A stretch of DNA of 5,503 nucleotides from Alkaliphilus sp. GTDB lineage: Bacteria > Bacillota > Clostridia > Peptostreptococcales > Thermotaleaceae. Each line of letters starts with the position of its first letter. The first letter of the stretch is position 1. The notes under the pieces were generated by a model. The model was not told where the DNA came from, searched no databases, and saw only the letters and a program-made list of their open reading frames with translations. Location of the stretch: assembly GCA_018335765.1 (NCBI GenBank), contig JAGXRU010000179.1, positions 1-5,503 of the forward strand. Reading direction: 5' to 3'. Made by a program: the position numbers and the translations under genes. Below, piece by piece: positions 1 to 4,138 of the stretch.

Positions 1-2
1 GT

Positions 3-68
3 AATCTTGCTAAAGGAAAATGGAGATATTTAACAAATGATGAGATCATATATTTGAAAAGTCTTTAA
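3..68 (+). CDS. Partial 3' end of an RsuA/RluB-family rRNA pseudouridine synthase
   Basis: Reading frame 3 is open from the left edge to a TAA stop at 66-68, giving 21 residues, NLAKGKWRYL then TNDEIIYLKSL. The pattern (N/D)LxxGxWRxLTxxE(I/L)xxL is the usual C-terminus of the RsuA/RluB/RluE/RluF pseudouridine synthases, which isomerise one uridine in 16S or 23S rRNA. For comparison, E. coli RsuA, as I recall it, ends with DLAPGEYRPLTEEEI. The other two forward frames close within about the first 33 bases. The catalytic aspartate and the S4-like RNA-binding domain lie outside the window, so the family call rests on the tail alone and the target uridine cannot be assigned. A terminator-like hairpin follows 19 bases after the stop. 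Confidence 0.6.
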   Translation, partial: NLAKGKWRYLTNDEIIYLKSL

Positions 69-73
69 TACTC

Positions 74-102
74 TTGAAACAAAATTGCTTGTTTGATAGA
101 CT
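74..102 (+). promoter_or_regulatory. Possible sigma-A promoter for the GNAT gene
   Basis: TTGAAA at 74-79 matches five of six bases of the -35 consensus. TAGACT at 97-102 matches four of six of the -10 consensus, and the spacer is 17 bp. Transcription would start near 108-110, about 47 bases before the ATG at 156. The element overlaps the terminator hairpin of the preceding gene. It is a consensus match only, and AT-rich DNA yields such matches by chance. Confidence 0.35.
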
Positions 103-121
103 ATGTTAAACAAGTTTTATT
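88..121 (+). terminator. Likely intrinsic terminator after the pseudouridine synthase gene
   Basis: CTTGTTTGATA (88-98) pairs with TATGTTAAACAAG (104-114 for the matching part) in an 11-bp stem that includes two G-U pairs and has a 5-base loop. The run TTTTATT follows at once (115-121). The stem has few G-C pairs, so termination may be partial. It sits 19 bases after the stop codon at 66-68. Confidence 0.5.
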
Positions 122-155
122 AATTATTAGCAGAATTTTTATAGGAGAGTTAATT

Positions 156-611
156 ATGTTAGAAATAAAGACTATAAAAAATAACGATTTATTAGCAGTT
201 GAAAAACTTCTTCGTGATCATAATCAAATCGTTAGTGATTTATATAAGTGTATAGATACAACCATGGCTGTGTATGATCAGAATGAAATAATTGCAACAG
301 CTGGATTTATACAAAGTGAAATATATGCATTAGTAAAGTTCGTGGTGGTAAAGAAGGATAGACAAATGGAATATATTGGTGATGGTTTGTTGAAAGCATT
401 ACTTAATATGGCAGAAAAAAATGACATAAAGCGAGTATTCGTTTACCCTAAGCAAACAGAAGATTTTTTCTTAAAAATAGGTTTTAATGTTTTAGATTTG
501 GATTGCGCTGATCTAATACATACTATCTTTCGTAACGAGTACTCTAATGAAAAGATTTTAGAAGCAACATTGCCGGAAATTTTTACTAAGGCTTGCAGAT
601 CAAACCATTGA
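156..611 (+). CDS. GNAT-family N-acetyltransferase, small single-domain
   Basis: This 151-residue protein has the plan of a GNAT acyl-CoA-dependent acetyltransferase. The N-terminal part (about 1-30) is helical. Strands around 36-51 (MAVYDQNEIIATAGF) and 57-66 (YALVKFVVVK) follow. The acetyl-CoA loop is at EYIGDG (72-77), which fits xxGxG but has Glu where Gln/Arg is usual. The late strand RVFVYPK (93-99) and TEDFFLKIGF (101-110) match the common FFxKxGF element of the fold. The fold and the VFVYPK...FFxxxGF stretch resemble the GNAT-like N-terminal domain of citrate lyase ligase (CitC), but the nucleotidyltransferase domain of CitC is absent. The substrate cannot be predicted. An in-frame ATG at 93 exists, but AGGAGAG at 143-149 lies 6 bases before the ATG at 156, and the extra N-terminus would run through a terminator hairpin, so 156 is preferred. 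The gene appears to stand alone. Confidence 0.75.
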   Translation: MLEIKTIKNNDLLAVEKLLRDHNQIVSDLYKCIDTTMAVYDQNEIIATAGFIQSEIYALVKFVVVKKDRQMEYIGDGLLKALLNMAEKNDIKRVFVYPKQTEDFFLKIGFNVLDLDCADLIHTIFRNEYSNEKILEATLPEIFTKACRSNH

Positions 612-672
612 AATAATTTATGTGATTGTATTGCATCGTTAATGTTGGCTATAGTTAAAAAATAATTTATGT
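611..672 (+). repeat. 13-bp direct repeat pair between GNAT and carboxyltransferase genes
   Basis: The 13-mer AAATAATTTATGT occurs at 611-623 and again at 660-672, 49 bp apart start to start. The first copy begins at the last base of the GNAT stop codon and the second lies directly before the TATAAT box. The sequence is AT-rich, so chance is possible. It could be a pair of binding sites around the carboxyltransferase promoter, but nothing else supports that. Confidence 0.3.
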
Positions 673-681
673 TTATATAAT
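652..681 (+). promoter_or_regulatory. Possible promoter for the carboxyltransferase gene
   Basis: A perfect -10 hexamer, TATAAT, lies at 676-681. The best -35 at a workable distance is TAGTTA (652-657) with an 18-bp spacer, matching only three of six bases. Transcription would start near 688, leaving a short leader with the GAGGAGG ribosome binding site at 698-704. The perfect -10 and its place just upstream of a strong ribosome binding site support it; the weak -35 counts against it or suggests activator dependence. Confidence 0.4.
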
Positions 682-711
682 ATACCCAATAAAAGACGAG
701 GAGGTAAAATA

Positions 712-2109
712 ATGACAAAAGTAAAAATCACTGAGACTGTACTAAGGGATGCCCATCAATGTCTTATTGCTACAAGAATGAAAACCGAAGATATGCTTCC
801 AATTTTGGAAACATTAGATAAAGTTGGTTATCATTCTCTTGAAATGTGGGGTGGAGCAACTTTTGATTCAAGCCTTAGGTTTTTGAATGAAGATCCATGG
901 GAAAGGTTACGAACTATTAGAAAAGCAGTAAAAACCACAAAGCTGCAAATGCTATTGAGAGGACAGAACCTTTTAGGATATAAGCATTATGCAGATGATG
1001 TTGTACAAGAATTTGTTAAAAAGTCAATACATAATGGCATAGATATTATTCGTATTTTTGACGCTCTTAACGATGTAAGGAATTTAGAAGTAGCTGTGGC
1101 CGCAACTAAGAAAGAAGGTGGACATGCACAGGCAGCAATTTCATACACCATAAGTCCTGTTCATAATCCAGAACATTATATTAAAATTGCTAAAGAAATG
1201 GAAAATATGGGTGCTGATTCTATATGCATTAAAGATATGGCAGGAATCCTAACACCTTATTATGCCTATGAATTAATAACAAGGTTGAAAAGTATCATTA
1301 AAGTTCCTATTGAACTTCATACCCACTACACCATCGGAATGGGTTCAATGACTTATTTAAAGGCTATTGAAGCTGGTGTTGATATTATTGACACTGCAAT
1401 ATCTCCGATGGCATTAGGAACATCGCAGCCACCCACAGAGACTATGGTAGCTACACTACAGAACACTCAATATGATACAGGGTTAAACCTAGAAACTTTA
1501 AATGAAGTGGCTGAACATTTTACTCTATTAAGAGATCAATACTTAAAAAGTGGTTTATTAAATCCCAAAATGTTAGGGGTAGATGTGAATGCTTTGATAT
1601 ATCAAGTACCAGGGGGCATGCTTTCAAATCTAGTTTCTCAGCTTCAACTGCAAAATGCTTCACATAAATATGCTGAAGTATTAAAAGAGATACCAAAAGT
1701 AAGAGAAGATATGGGTTATCCGCCTTTGGTTACACCTTTGAGTCAAATGGTTGGCACTCAAGCGGTATTTAATGTTGTTCTTGGAGAGCGATATAAGATG
1801 GTACCCAAGGAAATAAAGGCATATGTAAAGGGCGAATATGGAAAATCTGCAGTGGAAATTAGTGAGGATATTCGCAAGAAAATAATTGGTGATGAGGAAG
1901 TAATACAATGTCGTCCAGCTGATCTGATTGAACCTCAATTAGCAGTTTTACGCAATGAAATGAAGGAATATTTAGAACAAGAGGAAGATGTGTTGTCCTA
2001 TGCATTGTTTCCTCAAATAGCCCTTGAATTCTTCAAATATCGTCAAGCACAAAAATATAAGATTGATAGTAACTATACCGACAAAGACCAAAAGACATAT
2101 CCAGTATAA
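712..2109 (+). CDS. oadA: Biotin-dependent carboxyltransferase subunit (OadA/PycB type), without biotin carrier domain
   Basis: This 465-residue protein is a carboxyltransferase that moves CO2 between carboxybiotin and pyruvate/oxaloacetate, as in the oxaloacetate decarboxylase alpha subunit or pyruvate carboxylase subunit B. An HMGL-like TIM barrel fills about residues 1-300. It opens with LRDAHQCLIATRM (11-23), then EMWGGATFD (44-52) and LLRGQNLLGYKHYADD (81-96). The metal ligands are Asp13, Lys174 (in IKDMAG; carbamylated in relatives), His203 and His205 (LHTH). Gln16 and Arg83 match catalytic positions. GTSQPPTE (236-243) and GGMLSN (301-306) are typical of the OadA/PycB branch. The conserved C-terminal domain (about 310-444) includes GTQAVFNVVLGERYK (348-362) and VLSYALFPQIALEFF (427-441). 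The chain then ends after a 20-residue polar tail. There is no MKM biotinylation motif, whereas relatives of roughly 570-600 residues carry one, so a separate biotin carrier protein must exist elsewhere. The start is set by GAGGAGG at 698-704. Decarboxylase versus carboxylase role is undecided. Confidence 0.9.
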   Translation: MTKVKITETVLRDAHQCLIATRMKTEDMLPILETLDKVGYHSLEMWGGATFDSSLRFLNEDPWERLRTIRKAVKTTKLQMLLRGQNLLGYKHYADDVVQEFVKKSIHNGIDIIRIFDALNDVRNLEVAVAATKKEGGHAQAAISYTISPVHNPEHYIKIAKEMENMGADSICIKDMAGILTPYYAYELITRLKSIIKVPIELHTHYTIGMGSMTYLKAIEAGVDIIDTAISPMALGTSQPPTETMVATLQNTQYDTGLNLETLNEVAEHFTLLRDQYLKSGLLNPKMLGVDVNALIYQVPGGMLSNLVSQLQLQNASHKYAEVLKEIPKVREDMGYPPLVTPLSQMVGTQAVFNVVLGERYKMVPKEIKAYVKGEYGKSAVEISEDIRKKIIGDEEVIQCRPADLIEPQLAVLRNEMKEYLEQEEDVLSYALFPQIALEFFKYRQAQKYKIDSNYTDKDQKTYPV

Positions 2110-2157
2110 AGAAAACTAGAGTTCAGATGGAGTTTTTACTCTACCTGAACTCTAGTT
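2106..2157 (-). terminator. Shared hairpin terminator between convergent genes, best on the minus strand
   Basis: A perfect 13-bp inverted repeat, AACTAGAGTTCAG at 2114-2126 and its complement at 2145-2157, extends inward through one mismatch to a further six pairs (one G-T) around a TTTT loop. Read on the minus strand, the stem is followed by TTTTCTTTAT (complement of the A-rich bases 2106-2115), the pattern of an intrinsic terminator for the minus-strand gene. On the plus strand no T run follows, so ending the carboxyltransferase message here would rely on the stem alone. The minus-strand TAG stop (2152-2154) lies inside the stem. Confidence 0.75.
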
Positions 2158-2793
2158 GCAATTATGATGAAGATATATGATATTAGGCTTATTACTGATA
2201 TACTTCATCATGGTAACCTGACTATTAACTTCTATGGGTTTCCAACACTTTAGACATTTATAATTTGATTTTTTAAGTGTTGTTTCCTTTATTTCAATCT
2301 CTAAACTCCCATATTTTTTCCAGCTTTTCCACCCTGTTTTGCATAATTTAACTCGATTATTATAGTCTGCATATACCCATCTTAATAGTCTATGGAAATG
2401 AAAGGGATACTTTGTGTAGCTTAAGAATTCTTGGGGTAAACCCAATTCAACTGAATATTTTTCAAAGGTTTTTTCTATTAAGGCTTGCAGCGGTTCACCT
2501 ATCTTTGTATTCAAATAACAATATTTTTTCTCTCTAAGCCAAGGTCGTAAGTTGTCAAACATATAGCCTCTACAAACTTCAATTTTCTCATCCTTAGAGA
2601 CTTTAAGCTGTTCTAAAAATAAATTGATTAAATCAACCGCTTTGTCTAAATAAACCTTCTCTTCAAAATTTTGACATTGATAATTCTCAAGAGGAATTAT
2701 TCCGTAGTAGTATTCACCGGTTTCTTTTCTTAATGCACCAATACATGTACCACCAATTAAGCTGCCACTTCCAGAGTCGTCAATTTGAATCAA
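2152..2793 (-). CDS. Unrecognised 213-residue protein with DDSGSG motif and C-terminal Cys/His cluster
   Basis: I do not recognise this protein as a named family. It has no signal peptide or membrane segment and is probably cytoplasmic. The start is TTG at 2793, set by GGGAGTG (complement of 2801-2807); the nearby ATG at 2809 is out of frame. The N-terminus reads IQIDDSGSGSLIGG (2-15), then CIGALRKETGEYYYGIIPLE (17-36). A hydrophobic strand with paired acids followed by a Gly-rich turn and a second strand loosely recalls RNase H-like folds, but the later catalytic acids cannot be placed. A helix (about 49-64) precedes KIEVCRGYMFDNLRPWL (70-86). Residues 129-145 are aromatic-rich (YPFHFHRLLRWVYADY). 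The C-terminus has C180-x2-C183 and H209-H210-N-C212, which could bind one zinc ion. Frame length, ribosome binding site, terminator and balanced composition all indicate a real gene. It is divergent from surE and convergent with the carboxyltransferase gene, so probably a single-gene unit. Confidence 0.75.
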   Translation of the reverse strand: MIQIDDSGSGSLIGGTCIGALRKETGEYYYGIIPLENYQCQNFEEKVYLDKAVDLINLFLEQLKVSKDEKIEVCRGYMFDNLRPWLREKKYCYLNTKIGEPLQALIEKTFEKYSVELGLPQEFLSYTKYPFHFHRLLRWVYADYNNRVKLCKTGWKSWKKYGSLEIEIKETTLKKSNYKCLKCWKPIEVNSQVTMMKYISNKPNIIYLHHNCN

Positions 2794-2823
2794 ATAGTAT
2801 CACTCCCATGAATTCTTTAAAAC

Positions 2824-2853
2824 TATGTAGTATCAGTATTTGCTTAATGACAA
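2824..2853 (-). promoter_or_regulatory. Weak candidate promoter for the minus-strand gene
   Basis: On the minus strand TTGTCA (complement of 2848-2853) matches five of six -35 bases. TACATA (complement of 2824-2829) is a poor -10 at an 18-bp spacing. The -35 would lie inside the region of the oppositely directed surE promoter. The -10 is weak, so this is tentative. Confidence 0.25.
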
Positions 2854-2864
2854 ATTACTATAAT
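2836..2864 (+). promoter_or_regulatory. Candidate surE promoter
   Basis: A perfect TATAAT lies at 2859-2864. The base window 17 bp upstream (GTATTT, 2836-2841) is a poor -35, and TTGCTT at 2840-2845 is too close (13 bp). Transcription would start near 2871, leaving about 44 bases of leader before the TTG start with its GAGGAGG site. The 121-bp divergent gap must hold a plus-strand promoter unless surE is read from a distant one. Confidence 0.4.
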
Positions 2865-2914
2865 GAGAAATAGTCTATCGCTTAAATATTGTGTTAATTG
2901 AGGAGGAAGTAATT

Positions 2915-3676
2915 TTGAAAATTCTACTAACCAACGATGATGGCATTTTTGCTGCTGGTATTCGAGATTTGGCAAGAGCTTTAATTAATGTAGGAGATGT
3001 TTTTGTTGTGGCACCAGACAGACAAAGAAGTGCGTCAGGACATTCAATAACCATGCATCAACCTTTAAGAGCTAAAGAAGTAGATTTTTATGATTTAAAG
3101 GTCAAAGCTTGGGCTGTTAGTGGTACACCCAGTGATTGCGTAAAATTGGCTATTGAAGCTCTAATGATGGAAAGACCTGATATTATTTTTTCTGGTATTA
3201 ATAGCGGAGCCAATCTCGGTACAGATGTATTATATTCTGGAACAGTATCAGCTGCCATAGAAGGAGCCATTCATGGATTTTCTTCGGTTGCTGTTTCCTT
3301 GGCTTCCCATAAAGACATGGACTACAGCTTAGCAGCTGATTTTTCTAAAAAATTAGCCCAATTGATTTATGAGAAGAATCTTCCCAAAGACACGCTATTG
3401 AATATTAATGTTCCAGACCATAATCATGGAAAAATTGAAGGGGTTCATATAACGACCTTAGGTGTTAGAAAATATAAAAATTCCTTTATTGAAAGAATCG
3501 ATCCTCGTGGAGAATCTTACTATTGGTTAGGTGGAGAAATATTAGATGAAGATAATCCCGAGGGAACAGATATTTATAGTATAAAAAATAATTTCATTTC
3601 TGTAACTCCAATTCATTTTGATTTAACCAGCTTCGATTCGTTAAAAATCTTAAAACATTGGAATATTCAACTTTAA
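2915..3676 (+). CDS. surE: 5'/3'-nucleotidase SurE
   Basis: This 253-residue protein is a full-length SurE, a metal-dependent cytoplasmic phosphatase that removes phosphate from nucleoside 5'- and 3'-monophosphates. The family signature is complete. MKILLTNDDG starts the chain, with metal ligands Asp8 and Asp9. APDRQRSASGHSIT (33-46) supplies Ser39, and FSGINSGANLGTDVLYSGTVSAAIEG (92-117) supplies Asn96 and the conserved YSGTVSAA element. VSGTPSDCVK (68-77) is also typical. LLNINVP (161-167) marks the C-terminal half, which in relatives helps oligomer formation. Length is normal for the family. The start is TTG at 2915, 8 bases after GAGGAGG (2900-2906) and matching the universal MxILLTNDDG start; an in-frame GTG at 2891 lies upstream of that site and would add eight residues not seen in the family. 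It is followed directly by its own terminator, so it is not cotranscribed efficiently with korD. Confidence 0.96.
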   Translation: MKILLTNDDGIFAAGIRDLARALINVGDVFVVAPDRQRSASGHSITMHQPLRAKEVDFYDLKVKAWAVSGTPSDCVKLAIEALMMERPDIIFSGINSGANLGTDVLYSGTVSAAIEGAIHGFSSVAVSLASHKDMDYSLAADFSKKLAQLIYEKNLPKDTLLNINVPDHNHGKIEGVHITTLGVRKYKNSFIERIDPRGESYYWLGGEILDEDNPEGTDIYSIKNNFISVTPIHFDLTSFDSLKILKHWNIQL

Positions 3677-3705
3677 GGCACTAGTAAGTGTCTTGTTATT
3701 TTTTT
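3675..3705 (+). terminator. Intrinsic terminator of surE
   Basis: AAGGCACT (3675-3682) pairs with AGTGTCTT (3687-3694) in an 8-bp stem with one G-T pair and an AGTA loop. GTTA and seven T residues follow (3699-3705). The stem begins inside the surE stop codon. This is a textbook factor-independent terminator and separates surE from the kor operon. Confidence 0.85.
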
Positions 3706-3742
3706 GCTTCAACCCATTGTTGCTAATAGTATCAAAGATAGA

Positions 3743-3755
3743 ATACATGTATACT
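3743..3755 (+). promoter_or_regulatory. Possible kor promoter -10 overlapping a 10-bp palindrome
   Basis: ATACATGTAT at 3743-3752 is a perfect 10-bp palindrome. TATACT at 3750-3755 overlaps it and matches five of six -10 bases. The -35 window 17 bp upstream (TAGTAT, 3727-3732) is poor. A promoter is expected somewhere between the surE terminator and korD, and this is the best -10 seen. A palindrome on a -10 box would suit a repressor site. Both ideas are tentative. Confidence 0.25.
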
Positions 3756-3787
3756 GTAATAATTGTAAAATTGAATTATGAAATCCC

Positions 3788-3816
3788 TGTGCACAAATTG
3801 AAGGAATTATTGCACA
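3788..3816 (+). repeat. Paired TGCACA boxes upstream of the kor operon
   Basis: TGCACA occurs at 3790-3795 and at 3811-3816, exactly 21 bp apart start to start, or two helical turns. The first copy is part of the 8-bp palindrome TGTGCACA (3788-3795), so the pair can also be read as an inverted TGTGCA/TGCACA repeat. The second copy ends on the first base of the large inverted repeat. In-phase spacing suits dimer binding, but only two short copies are present. Confidence 0.35.
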
Positions 3817-3879
3817 TTTTAACAATAACTTCTCCAAAATGAAATTTAAATTGCATTTTGGAGAAGTTATTGTTAAAAT
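3816..3879 (+). repeat. Perfect 26-bp inverted repeat in the kor leader
   Basis: Bases 3816-3841 and 3854-3879 are perfect reverse complements over 26 bp, separated by 12 bases (AAATTTAAATTG). The left arm contains ACAATAACTTCTCC and the right arm GGAGAAGTTATTGT. As RNA this would be a very stable stem-loop ending 23 bases before the korD ribosome binding site (AAGGAG, 3902-3907). No T run follows on either strand, so it is not an ordinary intrinsic terminator. A 12-bp palindrome, TAAAATATTTTA (3888-3899), lies between it and the ribosome binding site. It may be an mRNA stability or attenuation structure, a protein-binding site, or the trace of a small inserted element. Confidence 0.85.
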
Positions 3880-3916
3880 TAATTTAATAAAATATTTTAA
3901 TAAGGAGTTGAATTTT

Positions 3917-4138
3917 GTGGCCATTCAAAAGAATAAAGATAAACTTTTGAAAATAAAAACAGATTGGTGCAAGGGTTGTGGCATATGCGTGGAATTTTGT
4001 CCTAAAAACGTACTTGGCTTAAAAAATGGAAAAATAGTAATCAATAATATCGAGGCATGTATAAAATGCGGTTTATGCGAACTAAGATGTCCTGATTTTG
4101 CAATATATCTGGGAGGTAATGATGATGATGAAAGGTAA
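3917..4138 (+). CDS. korD: 2-oxoacid:ferredoxin oxidoreductase, delta (4Fe-4S ferredoxin) subunit
   Basis: This 73-residue protein is a two-cluster bacterial-type ferredoxin. The first motif is C18-x2-C21-x2-C24-x3-C28-P (CKGCGICVEFCP) and the second is C48-x2-C51-x2-C54-x3-C58-P (CIKCGLCELRCP). Together they bind two [4Fe-4S] clusters that pass electrons from the thiamine-diphosphate site to free ferredoxin. A small Lys-rich N-terminus and an acidic tail (GNDDDER) flank the core. The start is GTG at 3917, 9 bases after AAGGAG (3902-3907). An in-frame ATG at 3839 lacks a ribosome binding site and would translate through the inverted repeat, so it is rejected. Its stop overlaps the start of korA by about 14 bases, which indicates translational coupling. 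The neighbours identify it as the delta subunit rather than a free ferredoxin. The kor name is favoured over por or vor from the korB sequence, but the substrate is not proven. Confidence 0.9.
   Translation: MAIQKNKDKLLKIKTDWCKGCGICVEFCPKNVLGLKNGKIVINNIEACIKCGLCELRCPDFAIYLGGNDDDER

Noticed and set aside
93..155. N-terminal extension of the GNAT gene from ATG at 93
   Set aside because: No ribosome binding site precedes 93, the stretch lies in a terminator hairpin, and AGGAGAG fits the ATG at 156.
443..718. Minus-strand open frame opposite the GNAT gene end
   Set aside because: It is antisense to a well-supported gene, crosses the promoter region of the carboxyltransferase gene, and its product has no recognisable pattern.
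1681..1938. Minus-strand open frame inside the carboxyltransferase gene
   Set aside because: It is a shadow of a conserved coding sequence.
2891..2914. surE starting at GTG 2891
   Set aside because: The GAGGAGG site lies after this codon, and the family starts at MKILLTNDDG, which matches TTG 2915.
3088..3270. Minus-strand open frame inside surE
   Set aside because: It is antisense to the conserved surE core and shows no family pattern.
3870..3887. Mini frame TTG-TTA-AAA-TTA-ATT-TAA after GGAG in the right arm, as a leader peptide
   Set aside because: Five codons with a site buried in a perfect stem; no codon run points to attenuation.
3816..3900. Inverted repeat as an intrinsic terminator
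   Set aside because: There is no T run after the stem on either strand and surE already has a strong terminator at 3675-3705.
3839..3916. korD starting at ATG 3839
   Set aside because: No ribosome binding site, the frame would pass through the right arm of the inverted repeat, and the added residues are not ferredoxin-like; AAGGAG directs the GTG at 3917.
3709..3924. Minus-strand open frame of 71 codons through the inverted repeat
   Set aside because: It runs across the inverted repeat and the korD start; the hydrophobic product reflects AT-rich sequence and it lacks an obvious ribosome binding site.
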